From: Amia ocellicauda
Lineage: Eukaryota > Chordata > Actinopteri > Amiiformes > Amiidae
DNA: 64,000 nucleotides
NCBI RefSeq assembly: GCF_036373705.1
Contig: NC_089863.1
Location: forward strand, 9,931,857 to 9,995,856
Reading direction: 5' to 3'
The position numbers were made by a program, and so were the translations under genes. Each line of letters starts with the position of its first letter. The stretch's first letter is position 1. The notes beneath the pieces were generated by a model. The model did not search any database. It was not told the origin of the DNA and saw nothing but the letters and a program-made list of their open reading frames with translations. Positions 43,503 to 64,000 of this stretch are shown here, piece after piece.

Positions 43503-43558
43503 GCTCGGCTCGGCTCGGCTCGGCTCGGCTCGGTTCGGGTCCGGTTCGGTTCGGGTGC
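43503..43558. repeat. (GGCTC)n pentanucleotide repeat near the distal TOX4 exon
   Basis: Tandem GGCTC units pass into GGTTC variants. They lie inside the distal TOX4 first intron, about 40 bp past the donor. Confidence 0.85.
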
Positions 43559-43599
43559 TGGGTGGGCGAGTCGGGGATCGCGACCGGTTCCTCCCTTAC

Positions 43600-43605
43600 C
43601 TCCAT
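43600..43605 (-). other. tox4: Distal alternative first coding exon of TOX4 (Met-Glu)
   Basis: On the minus strand ATGGAG is followed at once by a canonical donor, GTAAGG. Splicing in phase 0 to the exon at 41208 gives Met-Glu-Phe-Pro-Gly-Gly, which matches the start of mammalian TOX4. The resulting protein would be 733 aa. It lies inside a CpG-rich promoter-like block. The six-base coding exon is supported by splice signal, phase and similarity to the mammalian start. Confidence 0.7.
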
Positions 43606-43679
43606 CGCCGCTCTCAGTCCAGTCGCTGTGCCCGGTCCGCTTCCTCGATCACAACATTACAGAACATGGCACCGGCTTC

Positions 43680-43740
43680 CGGGTTTCCCCGCCGATTCCG
43701 GGAAGTGACGTCACTGGGAGCCTTCTTCCACTTCCTGTGC
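43680..43740 (-). promoter_or_regulatory. CpG-rich promoter with CRE and ETS-like motifs
   Basis: A perfect palindromic CRE, TGACGTCA, lies at 43706-43713, directly after GGGAAG (an ETS-like core) and near TTCCGGGTTTCC. It sits about 100 bp upstream of the distal TOX4 Met-Glu exon, the usual layout of a housekeeping promoter. Confidence 0.6.
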
Positions 43741-43833
43741 TTCTGCCCTCCCCCGACGCATCATCATCGTCAACAGCGCATGTGCAGAACGAAAGCGTGT
43801 TACAGTGTATGTGTGTATGGAGGGCCAGGTTAA

Positions 43834-55004
<11,171 letters not shown>

Positions 55005-57560
55005 GGCTCTAGTCGTTGTCTTGCTTGGTCCTTGGTGGTTGAGACTGTTTTATTCCCTCCTTTCGATGTATTTTTCAATGAAAAATAACGTATTTCTTCC
55101 CTCTCTCCTCGTCTGTGACTCTTTTTGTTTCAGTTTCTTGGTTGTTTTTTCCTTCTGACCTTTAAGTTTCCCTTCTGCTTTTTCTCGCCTCTCGACGTTT
55201 TCTTGTTTTCCCTTTTGTCATATATTAACTTCTCTCTCTCTCTCTCTCCCCTCTTTTGTCAGTGTTCTGTATTAATATTCGGCTGTGCCCGTGCAGCCCT
55301 CTGTGTCTGTGTGAATTGGACGGTATGTCTCATACTTGTTTTGATATTATCTTAAGAGAGAAAAATGTCTCACTTGTGAAACGCGTTGTTTTGATATGTA
55401 TGTTGCCTGAATACCCCAAAAGCTCCCCGTTTGCACAACAATGCAGTCAAACCGCAGGGCAGGATGCGTGTGCCTCGTGATTGGGAGTAGGCCCCAAAGT
55501 TATCGCCGGCTGCTGTTCATATTGTTCCTCCGAGATATTATCTCCAACAACAGACACCAGGAAGTGGGTTGATTTTGGGTTTGAAATGTGGAATTTGATC
55601 CAATTTCAGAGTTTAAAATAGAGTTCAATATTTAGGCGTACATACATGCTCCTTCAAAATAGTACTGCACTGTACTAAGTAGGCTAATGTCCATTACATA
55701 GAGAAATAATCCAAGTCTGCAAAGTCACATGATCACAAACATCATAATACTGAAGGTCTGCTTGGCTTTCATAATAATACGACTGGACACGCTTCATTTC
55801 AATAAGTTATTATATTAATAATAATAAATAATAAACTTAAAAATAACCTTCAAGGCAAACAAACGTATGTTATTGCAGTATTGAATGTTGGCCCTCGAAT
55901 CCCACTAACGGAATGTACTGTTTTGTAAAGTTATAATGTTAAGAAATAATACAGCGCAAAACAATACCCACGGGTGTATTAGTATGCATCTATACTAATG
56001 CAGTATATATCTCCGAATCACCATTACTTCACGTACAGAAAGAACAGGCGATTAATATTAAATCCCTTTTTAGGCGCAGGAGACACGCATACACACATAC
56101 TTTAGGTGCACGTATTATTAATATTATACTGCTGCTGTTGTATTGGCAATGTCATTTTTGGCATGTTCTGGACCCTAGGAGATGGTGCGGTTTAACCCGG
56201 GTAGATGTTTAAATACTGACCGTGCCTGCAGCTCTCTCCCTCTCTCTCTCTCTCTCTCGGTGCAATAATTACCCAAGAGCGGTTCGGGCCAGTTTGGTGT
56301 TGTTGTGAGGTGCGGAGGCGTGAGGCAGGATTTTCAGCAGCTACGTCGCGTATAAAAGGAGAGACGGACAACACGTCTAGAGAGCTAGGTAGACAGACAG
56401 CTATTCTGGCTAATTCATTGCAAGGTGCGTAAAGACAGGCTGATGCAGGACAGGTAGCTCGGCATGCACAAAGTGCAGAAAGAGAGAGGGAGCGACAGAC
56501 AGGTAGAGATGCACGACGCAGACTCTCGATGGAGAGGCGGTGTATTTCTAGAAGCTGTCCTAAGCCGTATTAGTCGGCCGTGTCTTGCAGTGGAGTCACG
56601 GATGCTTATCCCCGGTGTGTGTCCCACCCCACCTAACTCCCTGTCCTATCCGGTCCCGGTGGCCGATCAGGACCGCAGAGCCCCGCACCGCCCGAGCCCA
56701 GCACACGTGTGCGGGAGTCGCGCGCCCAGGGGTCGGGAAGCGCACCGCACGCACAGACACGCAAACACGCACAGCAGCCCCCGTCCCGTCCCGTCCCGTC
56801 CCAACCCCACCACCAACAAAAGGTTATCCTGTGGTAGCAGTGGTGTCACGCACGTCTACCGGTCTAGCTACACCAACACAGCGAGGAGAAAGGACATAGC
56901 TACTACCCCCCACCCGTGAATCCCGTCCTGGGCTGCGGGTGTCTGTGCGTCAGTTCTCCGTGTGGAGTAAGGTCTCCTCCCGGGTCCCCTTATAATAGAT
57001 GTCCGAGCCCCGGTCAGCGCTTCCCCGCTCCGCTGTGCGTGCGACACCGCTGGCCCCGCCTCGGTTCTCCTCTCGCTTGCGCCTCTGCGTGGCGCGCATG
57101 CGTTGAAGGGGAAAGAGACGGGTGCATCATGGGAGATGGAGTTTTGTTCCAGAGCGTACCCCGCATCGTTACACATCAAACACAGGAACACCTGAATAGA
57201 AGTCCACACCTTCAACACGCCTCTCTGCCGATACATGTGCATCAGCCAGCTCGGAGGCGAAGATATATACAGATACGTTGCGCACACAACACAGACAACA
57301 GGAGTTCGAGGACAATGTGTGATGTCCGTGGACCCCCACTAGAAACCTGCTGCTCCGGCACCCGCTCACCACACACCAAGAACGAAACAGGAGGCGGGGA
57401 GAGGAGCATGCTGGGAAATGGACAGGACACACTCACCTTTGTTGTCATGTTCCATGTGTGCATCTCGTTCAGCATGAGCCTGCGTGTTTGTACACGTGTG
57501 TGTGTGGATATGAGACGGAGAGAGAGACTGAGACTCAACCCGACAGAGCCAGGGGGACAC
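55005..57560. promoter_or_regulatory. SLC12A6 upstream region with a CpG-rich block
   Basis: The 55.0-56.2 kb part is AT-rich and empty. At 56.6-57.1 kb the sequence becomes CpG-rich, with an NRF1-like GCGCGCATGCG at about 57092-57102. This could be an upstream promoter of SLC12A6 or the distal flank of NOP10. A plus-strand TATAAAAG lies at about 56351. No protein-like frame is recognised. Confidence 0.4.
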
Positions 57561-57589
57561 AGAGATCAAGGCCAAGTTCCAGAAACACA

Positions 57590-57595
57590 TTTATT
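57590..57595 (-). terminator. nop10: Poly(A) signal of NOP10 (AATAAA on the minus strand)
   Basis: TTTATT on the plus strand lies about 290 bp past the NOP10 stop codon in the direction of transcription, a fitting 3' end for a short housekeeping mRNA. Confidence 0.7.
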
Positions 57596-57887
57596 GCTGC
57601 AGATCCACAGGTGACAATGACACAGGAATCTGTACAATGCAAACAGTACAACAACTCAAAAAATTAAAAATAAACAGAGACTGTACACAAAATGGCAGCA
57701 GTGTGATCCCACTGAACACAGCTAGTACACCGACTGCTGTGTGTGTGTTATTGGTGTAGCTGGGTGACACAAAGTTGAGGTTGCCATTTTACAGTAAGTC
57801 CGTGTTGGTGTCAGAACTGGGCCGGAATGGGCTGTGAGTCCAGGAGACAGTGCGGATGATTTCAGGTCGGGTCAGAGCCAGGCCATG

Positions 57888-60279
57888 CTACAGGACGGGC
57901 CGGGGCTGCTGGGTGAGCAGGAGTCCGAAGCGCTTCTTGACGGTGACCCGGTGCCGGGAGAACTTATCATCCGGGGAGAACCGGGCCGGGTGGGCCGAGC
58001 TGGTGGGCTGACCTGTCAGGTCCAGCTTCTGAGATAGAGAGTGAGAGAGAGAGAGAGGGTTAATACAGACACACTGACTGACTGAACACTACAGCACATT
58101 AACACTGCACTGAGAGAGAGGGTTAATACAGACACACTGACTGAACACTACAGCACATTAACACTGCACTGAGAGAGAGAGGGTTAATACAGACACACTG
58201 ACTGACTGAACACTACAGCACATTAACACTGCACTGAGAGAGAGAGGGTTAATACAGACACACTGACTGAACACTACAGCACATTAACACTGCACTGAGA
58301 GAGAGAGGGTTAATACAGACACACTGACTGAACACTACAGCACATTAACACTGCACTGAGAGAGAGAGGGTTAATACAGACACACTGACTGACTGAACAC
58401 TACAGCACATTAACACTGCACTGAGAGTGAGGGTTAATACAGACACAGTGACTGAACACTACAGCACATTAACACTGCACTGAGAGAGAGGGTTAATACA
58501 GACACACTGAACACTACAGCACATTAACACTGCACTGAGAGAGGGTTAATACAGACACACTGAACACTACAGCACATTAACACTGCACTGAGAGAGAGAG
58601 GGTTAATACAGACACACTGACTGACTGAACACTACAGCACATTAACACTGCACTGAGAGAGAGAGGGTTAATACAGACACACTGACTGAACACTACAGCA
58701 CATTAACACTGCACTGAGAGAGAGAGGGTTAATACAGACACACTGACTGAACACTACAGCACATTAACACTGCACTGAGAGAGAGGGTTAATACAGACAC
58801 ACTGAACACTACAGCACATTAACACTGCACTGAGAGAGAGAGGGTTAATACAGACACACTGACTGACTGAACACTACAGCACATTAACACTGCAGAGAGA
58901 GAGAGGGTTAATACAGACACAGACTGGACACTACAGCACATTAACACTGCACTGAGAGAGAGAGGGTTAATACAGACACACTGACTGAACACTACAGCAC
59001 ATTAACACTGCACTGAGAGAGAGGGTTAATACAGACACACTGAACACTACAGCACATTAACACTGCACTGAGAGAGAGAGGGTTAATACAGACACTGACT
59101 GAACACTACAGCACATTAACACTGCACTGAGAGAGAGAGGGTTAATACAGACACACTGACTGACTGAACACTACAGCACATTAACACTGCACTGAGAGAG
59201 AGAGGGTTAATACAGACACACTGACTGAACACTACAGCACATTAACACTGCACTGAGAGAGGGTTAATACAGACACACTGAACACTACAGCACATTAACA
59301 CTGCACTGAGAGAGAGAGGGTTAATACAGACACACTGAACACTACAGCACATTAACACTGCACTGAGAGAGAGAGGGTTAATACAGACACTGACTGAACA
59401 CTACAGCACATTAACACTGCACTGAGAGAGAGAGGGTTAATACAGACACACTGAACACTACAGCACATTAACACTGCACTGAGAGAGAGAGGGTTAATAC
59501 AGACACACTGACTGAACACTACAGCACATTAACACTGCACTGAGAGAGAGGGTTAATACAGACACACTGAACACTACAGCACATTAACACTGCACTGAGA
59601 GAGAGAGGGTTAATACAGACACACTGAACACTACAGCACATTAACACTGCACTGAGAGAGAGAGGGTTAATACAGACACTGACTGAACACTACAGCACAT
59701 TAACACTGCACTGAGAGAGAGAGGGTTAATACAGACACACTGAACACTACAGCACATTAACACTGCACTGAGAGAGAGAGGGTTAATACAGACACACTGA
59801 CTGAACACTACAGCACATTAACACTGCACTGAGAGAGAGGGTTAATACAGACACACTGAACACTACAGCACATTAACACTGCACTGAGAGAGAGAGGGTT
59901 AATACAGACACACTGACTTTTTTGCTACATTGTTGCTACTTTTACCACACTAATACCACTACTACTAATAGCCGTATGTTTTTAGTGTCGGTCTTAACTT
60001 TTGCTTGACTTGTAGCGCTCTGGGTATGAGAACAGTGCGTTATAAATACAATGTAACATTACTACTATTGAAGCTCTAAGACTGCTGCTACTACAAGGAT
60101 AACGGTAATTGCTACTACAACCACAACTCAAAATAAAGTTACTACTACTACATATTCTCCCTCTTACACCACACTAATATTAATAATAGCATCAGTGAGA
60201 TGAGATCTGATTGCAGAGGCCTTACCTTCAGCGTGTAAACTCTGTCCCCATTCTCGTTCAGGTAAAACTGCAAAAACAT
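57888..60279 (-). CDS. nop10: NOP10, H/ACA ribonucleoprotein subunit 3
   Basis: Two minus-strand exons, 60226-60279 (18 codons) and 57888-58028 (46 codons plus stop), give a 64-aa protein, the same length as human NOP10. Recognisable landmarks are [18 protein letters not shown] at the start, the linker [17 protein letters not shown], and [16 protein letters not shown] at the end. NOP10 binds dyskerin with NHP2 and GAR1 in H/ACA snoRNPs, which pseudouridylate RNA, and in telomerase RNP. As in other eukaryotic NOP10 proteins, no zinc-binding cysteines are present. The single intron (58029-60225) is mostly a minisatellite whose last unit forms the 3' splice site. Position upstream of SLC12A6 on the same strand matches human 15q14. 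Confidence 0.97.
58045..59920 (-). repeat. Minisatellite array, about 32 copies, acceptor-type unit in sense, NOP10 intron
   Basis: The unit is the same as in the 13.6 kb array, repeated about 32 times with 53-64 bp periods. Relative to NOP10 it runs in sense, so each copy presents TATTAAC, a CT tract and CAG. The last copy (58029-58062) is the actual acceptor of exon 2. The copy-to-copy differences are mainly how many ACTG blocks and GA pairs each has. Confidence 0.97.
59925..60140. mobile_element. Possible LINE 3' tail beside the NOP10 array
   Basis: TGTAGCGCTCTGGGTATGAG then GTGCGTTATAAATACAATGT resembles the 3' end of L2-like fish LINEs. Only the tail is present. Confidence 0.4.
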
Positions 60280-61690
60280 GGCGGCGCTTCCCTCGAGTCC
60301 AAACACAAGCAGAAATAAGACTTTTAACAATATGTTTAATGTGAAGCAGTTCGGCGTCGATGTCTCTCCGTCTCTTTTCCCAATTGCAAAGCGAGGAGCT
60401 GGACGCAAGGCGACAGAGCAGAGCCACGTGTTTTGAGATTGCTGTCCTCTTCCTGTCTCTAACGTGTAACACAAGACGCACTTCCGCTCTCCAGCATGTG
60501 TTCACGAACAGCATGCCGGGATGTGTAGTTTTCCCTTGTCATGTGTTTGTAGTCTTCCCAAAACCTCTTGTTACTGTAAGGTACATACATAAATAAGTTT
60601 AACTAATTATTATAATATAAAATCAAATATTCACTCTCTGATAAACAAACTGTAGAACCACCAAAACTATGTGTACTTGTATTTCCCTTGTTCATGGTAA
60701 ATACATTAATATACCTCAGTTCTGTCTATGATGTAATTATACATTTTCATTATGGTTCACAGAAGCGTGTATTTATTTATCTGTTCTGTAAGAGAACATA
60801 CAGGTATAGTCATGAGTTACTGTGATCGGGTAAACTAAACTAATATCAAGCTCCAGAACAAATATTGGGTGTGGTGCAGATAACCCAATAAAAAAGCATC
60901 AAAAAGGACTTAAATTAGCAGGGACCTTCCTACAATTACACAATGTGTCCCAGAGAACTGTCGCATATGGCGAGTCGAGGGGGTGTGAACATTTTGATTT
61001 AGTCTAGCCTTTTTTCAGTTTTGTCCTTATTAGTTCACAAGCGTGTATTATAACATGTGGGGTAAGTAAAAATACAAAAGAAATGTGTGCATATCTATAC
61101 AATTATACACTTGATTTCCTACTTATGTATTGATCCTAGTTAATAAGTAATTACAACTTTTTATTCGTGCACATCAATTATTTATTAATAGTATTGGATA
61201 TTTTTATTAGAATGAGTACACAGTTTACAAGTCCTACTGCATAAAATATTGATGTCATTGACTAATGATCCACTACACAACTACACACAGGCAGTGCAGT
61301 ATTAGGCGGCTGTTTGAAACTCTGGAATATTGTGAATTAGGGTGCTAAATTAGTTTAATTTATTTCTGTACACTAATTAGTAAAACAATGACTTATTTTT
61401 CCCCATATGTACACCGGTCAGTTATTGTACAGAATCAGTTTAAGCTGAAGATGAAAGTCAGTGGAGATATTCTCACATCCTGAGCTTGAACAATCAGGAT
61501 AAAGACACTCCTTCCCCATTTCTCCGGGCAGGACACGCTGGACTGTGCAGACTCTTCTTCTCTTCTTCATCGCTGGTTAATCTCATGTATTGCAGTCTTT
61601 GGGGTAGGGGAATAGATTCATGGAAAATACAGAGATCTTTGTGATGGTTTATAGAGGAGAGAGTTGGATTCATGCATGTTACTTTCACGG
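60280..61690. other. NOP10 upstream flank, mostly empty
   Basis: A CG-containing stretch up to about 60500 probably holds the NOP10 promoter. The remainder is AT-rich with no gene or repeat that I can name. Confidence 0.5.
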
Positions 61691-61769
61691 GCACTTTTAA
61701 TCCTTGCAAAGCTCACAAATGACTATTTTCTCAATAAGATGCTTTTCTTTTTTATACACTCGTAACTGG

Positions 61770-61961
61770 TTAGTCTTGAGAAAGGTGGAAGAGGAAAAGG
61801 TAACACGCCTTCTGTGTTTCAGATGCAGTAGCGCCCATGGCCAAGTAGAAGAAGAGATCCAGGAGAAAGCGAACCCAGCGTTTCTTCTCCCGGATGGGCT
61901 CGGCTTTGGCCAAGCTGCGCAGCTGTGTGAGGGACGTGAATGAGACACAGACTGCATGCAC
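61770..61961 (-). other. Unidentified exon-like open frame
   Basis: The minus strand reads a good acceptor (CCCTCACACAG) followed by an open frame with a basic run (AEPIREKKRWVRF) and a hydrophobic segment (LLDLFFYLAMGA). It looks protein-like, but I cannot place it in a family and no partner exon is visible. Confidence 0.3.
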
Positions 61962-61984
61962 CCTTCCCAGTTCGACTCACCCTC

Positions 61985-62125
61985 ACTTTATTATTTTAGT
62001 TCATTTTAACATTTTTGTATGGATTATTTGTGTGCTTGTTTATTTGTTTTGTTGTGTGTATATCAATGTGTAAAGCGCTCTGGGGCTGCACTGCGAATAA
62101 AAATGCATTGATCGTTTGTGCCAGC
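61985..62125 (+). mobile_element. LINE 3' tail fragment
   Basis: GTGTAAAGCGCTCTGGGGCT then GCGAATAAAAATGCATTGAT matches the terminal motif seen at 32.86 kb. It is tail only. Confidence 0.45.
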
Positions 62126-62489
62126 CACAGCATAAACACATCGATAACCAACTTGCAATGACAGGTTTCTTCTCAAATCATAGAGAGCTGGTTGCAGAAA
62201 AGTGTTTGAGAGTCAGGAAGTCAAACAAACATATCATTCAAAAGCAAGGGCAGTTTTCCGGTATTCCTGAGCATTAGGAAACACTGGTGCTGTAAGAGAC
62301 CCTGGTACAGATTGGCATCCCAACTGTCTTTCTAACGATAAGATACTAGTCGAAGACACTGGTCAGATCCTCTGATTGGGAGAGTGCAGGGTGCGCTGTG
62401 ATGGGTAGAGTCACAGGAGCTGACAGAGAGAAAGGATTAAAAATCAACCCTGAGAGATTCTTACTTGTCTAGTGTCATATGCTGTAATG

Positions 62490-62659
62490 CAGGGGTTTTC
62501 AAACCGGTCCTGGAGTTCCCCCTGCCCTGCTGGTTTTTGTTCCAGCTGAGGTCTTAACTTATTAATTGAACCCTTAATTGAGCTGACAAAGCAAATTACC
62601 ATTCAATAACAACAACCAGCAGGGCAGGGGGTACTGCAGGACCGGTTTGAAAACCCCTG
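62490..62659. mobile_element. hAT-type MITE, 170 bp, with 8-bp target duplication
   Basis: The ends CAGGGGTTTTCAAACCGGTC and its inverted copy bound a nearly palindromic 170-bp element. The 8-bp direct repeat CTGTAATG flanks it at 62482-62489 and 62660-62667. CAGGGGT-type ends with 8-bp duplications are diagnostic of the hAT superfamily (Charlie-like). There is no coding capacity, so it moved with a transposase supplied in trans. Confidence 0.88.
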
Positions 62660-62667
62660 CTGTAATG

Positions 62668-63215
62668 ATTGAAGAACTAAAAAGACCTTTGCTGTAAATT
62701 TCAATATGTGACTATATATATTATATTATATATAATTTATAACACATTCTTGGGACTGACATTTCACATTCCACTGAGAAAGTCTGGCATACTGGTCTTA
62801 TTTAGACATGTTTGAAAACAGCTTTATTTATTGTACGAAAGTTAACTCTCAATTACGGATACATATTATATGAAATTATGTTGCATATGAAATTAAGTGT
62901 TTCATGACACATGGCATGCATACATTATGTCTATATACCTGAGTTTGATTCTTCCACACTTCTGTGATTGAGTACACTCACTGACTGACTGGCACACTGT
63001 AGTCCCATATGGCATTTGTTTGGTCTGGCATTAGTTGATCATGCCAAGACTGATGTGTCCAGGCAGTGATCTTACCACGCAGAATGAGACCCTTTCAATC
63101 ACATATGCACAGAGGGCTGTGGTTGCGGTTACTGTTGTTAATGTGTGTCCGTCCAGACGCGCTGGAGCAGGACGTGCGTGGTGCGCGTTTGAATTTGAAA
63201 AATAATCACAAACCG
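62668..63215. other. AT-rich stretch without features
   Basis: I see no gene, splice-like exon or repeat family in this stretch apart from a short (TA)n at about 62717-62745. Confidence 0.5.
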
Positions 63216-64000
63216 ACACAACAGCACGGAGAGACGGACACACAGGGAGAGACAGACAGACACACACGGAGAGACGGACACACAGGGAGAGACGGACAGA
63301 CACACATACAGAGAGACGGACACACAGGGAGAGACAGACAGACAGACACACAGGGAGAGACGGACAGACAGGGAGAGACAGACAGACAGACACACACACG
63401 GAGAGACGGACAGACACACATACAGAGAGACGGACACACAGGGAGAGACGGACACACAGGGAGAGACGGACGGACAGACACACATACAGAGAGACGGACA
63501 CACAGGGAGAGACGGACAGACACACACGGAGAGACGGACAGACACACATACAGAGAGACGGACACACAGGGAGAGACAGACAGACAGACACACACGGAGA
63601 GACGGACAGACACACATACAGAGAGACGGACACACAGGGAGAGACAGACAGACAGACACACACGGAGAGACGGACAGACACACATACAGAGAGACGGACA
63701 CACAGGGAGAGACAGACAGACACACACGGAGAGACGGACACAGGGAGAGACGGACACACAGGGAGAGACGGACACAGGGAGAGACGGACACAGGGAGAGA
63801 CGGACAGACACACATACGGAGAAACGGACACACAGGGAGAGACAGACGGACAGACACACATACAGAGAGACGGACACACAGGGAGAGACAGACAGACACA
63901 CACGGAGAGACGGACACAGGGAGAGACGGACACACAGGGAGAGACGGACACAGGGAGAGACGGACAGACACACATACGGAGAAACGGACACACAGGGAGA
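63216..64000. repeat. GAGACGGACACACAGGGA-type minisatellite reaching the window end
   Basis: Short modules GAGACGGACACACAGG, GAGACAGACAGACAC and CACATACAGAGAGACGG are shuffled and repeated for at least 785 bp and continue past the window. A higher-order period of about 90-130 bp is visible. Long minus-strand Cys/Leu/Ser/Val frames through it are artefacts. Confidence 0.95.

Noticed and set aside
56351-56358. TATAAAAG as a core promoter
   Set aside because: It is on the plus strand, where no gene begins nearby. The flanking genes are on the minus strand, so it is probably chance.
63031-63993. Minus-strand frames of about 260-320 codons rich in Cys, Leu, Ser, Val and Pro
   Set aside because: They run through the GACGGACACACAGG minisatellite. 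Three frames are open over the same bases, which is a repeat artefact.

Overview
This window is nuclear DNA from a ray-finned fish. Its genes are split into many short, phase-consistent exons with GT-AG introns, its exons are GC-rich, and its introns are full of CT/GA and CA microsatellites. It carries Tc1/mariner, hAT-like and LINE-tail sequences of the kind common in fishes. One interspersed repeat (about 49.35-49.46 kb) is of a type I associate with non-teleost ray-finned fishes or early-branching teleosts; the species call is inference.

Layout: (1) 2.0-7.4 kb, plus strand, a four-exon GIMAP/AIG1-type GTPase whose third intron holds decayed Tc1-like copies. (2) 8.04-9.27 kb, an apparently intact Tc1/mariner transposon with a 346-aa transposase and perfect 31-bp inverted ends; the spacing of its catalytic residues is DD36E. 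(3) 12.1-21.7 kb, plus strand, RPGRIP1, a ciliary coiled-coil/C2 scaffold. (4) 23.5-31.4 kb, minus strand, SUPT16H, the large FACT subunit, in 25 exons. (5) 34.4-43.6 kb, minus strand, TOX4, an HMG-box protein, with two candidate first exons. (6) 45.3-55.0 kb, minus strand, an SLC12A6/KCC3-type K-Cl cotransporter in 24 exons. (7) 57.9-60.3 kb, minus strand, NOP10, the 64-aa H/ACA snoRNP protein. The rest is LINE tails, a hAT-type MITE, minisatellites and unassigned sequence.

All five large genes were assembled exon by exon by hand. Every summed coding length is divisible by three with no internal stop, so these look like working genes. They are unrelated in function. The order RPGRIP1-SUPT16H-TOX4 recalls human 14q11.2 and SLC12A6-NOP10 recalls human 15q14, so the window joins two blocks that are separate in human.

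The most unusual signal is a repeat unit of about 56-64 bp. Read in one direction it contains a branch-point-like TATTAAC, a CT tract and CAG, which together make a complete 3' splice site. It forms two long tandem arrays (about 13.6-14.95 kb and 58.05-59.92 kb). Diverged single copies sit directly against the 3' splice sites of many introns in RPGRIP1, SUPT16H, TOX4, SLC12A6 and NOP10, on both strands and nearly always in the sense direction. Some very short introns consist almost entirely of it. This looks like an introner-like or splice-acceptor-carrying repeat family.
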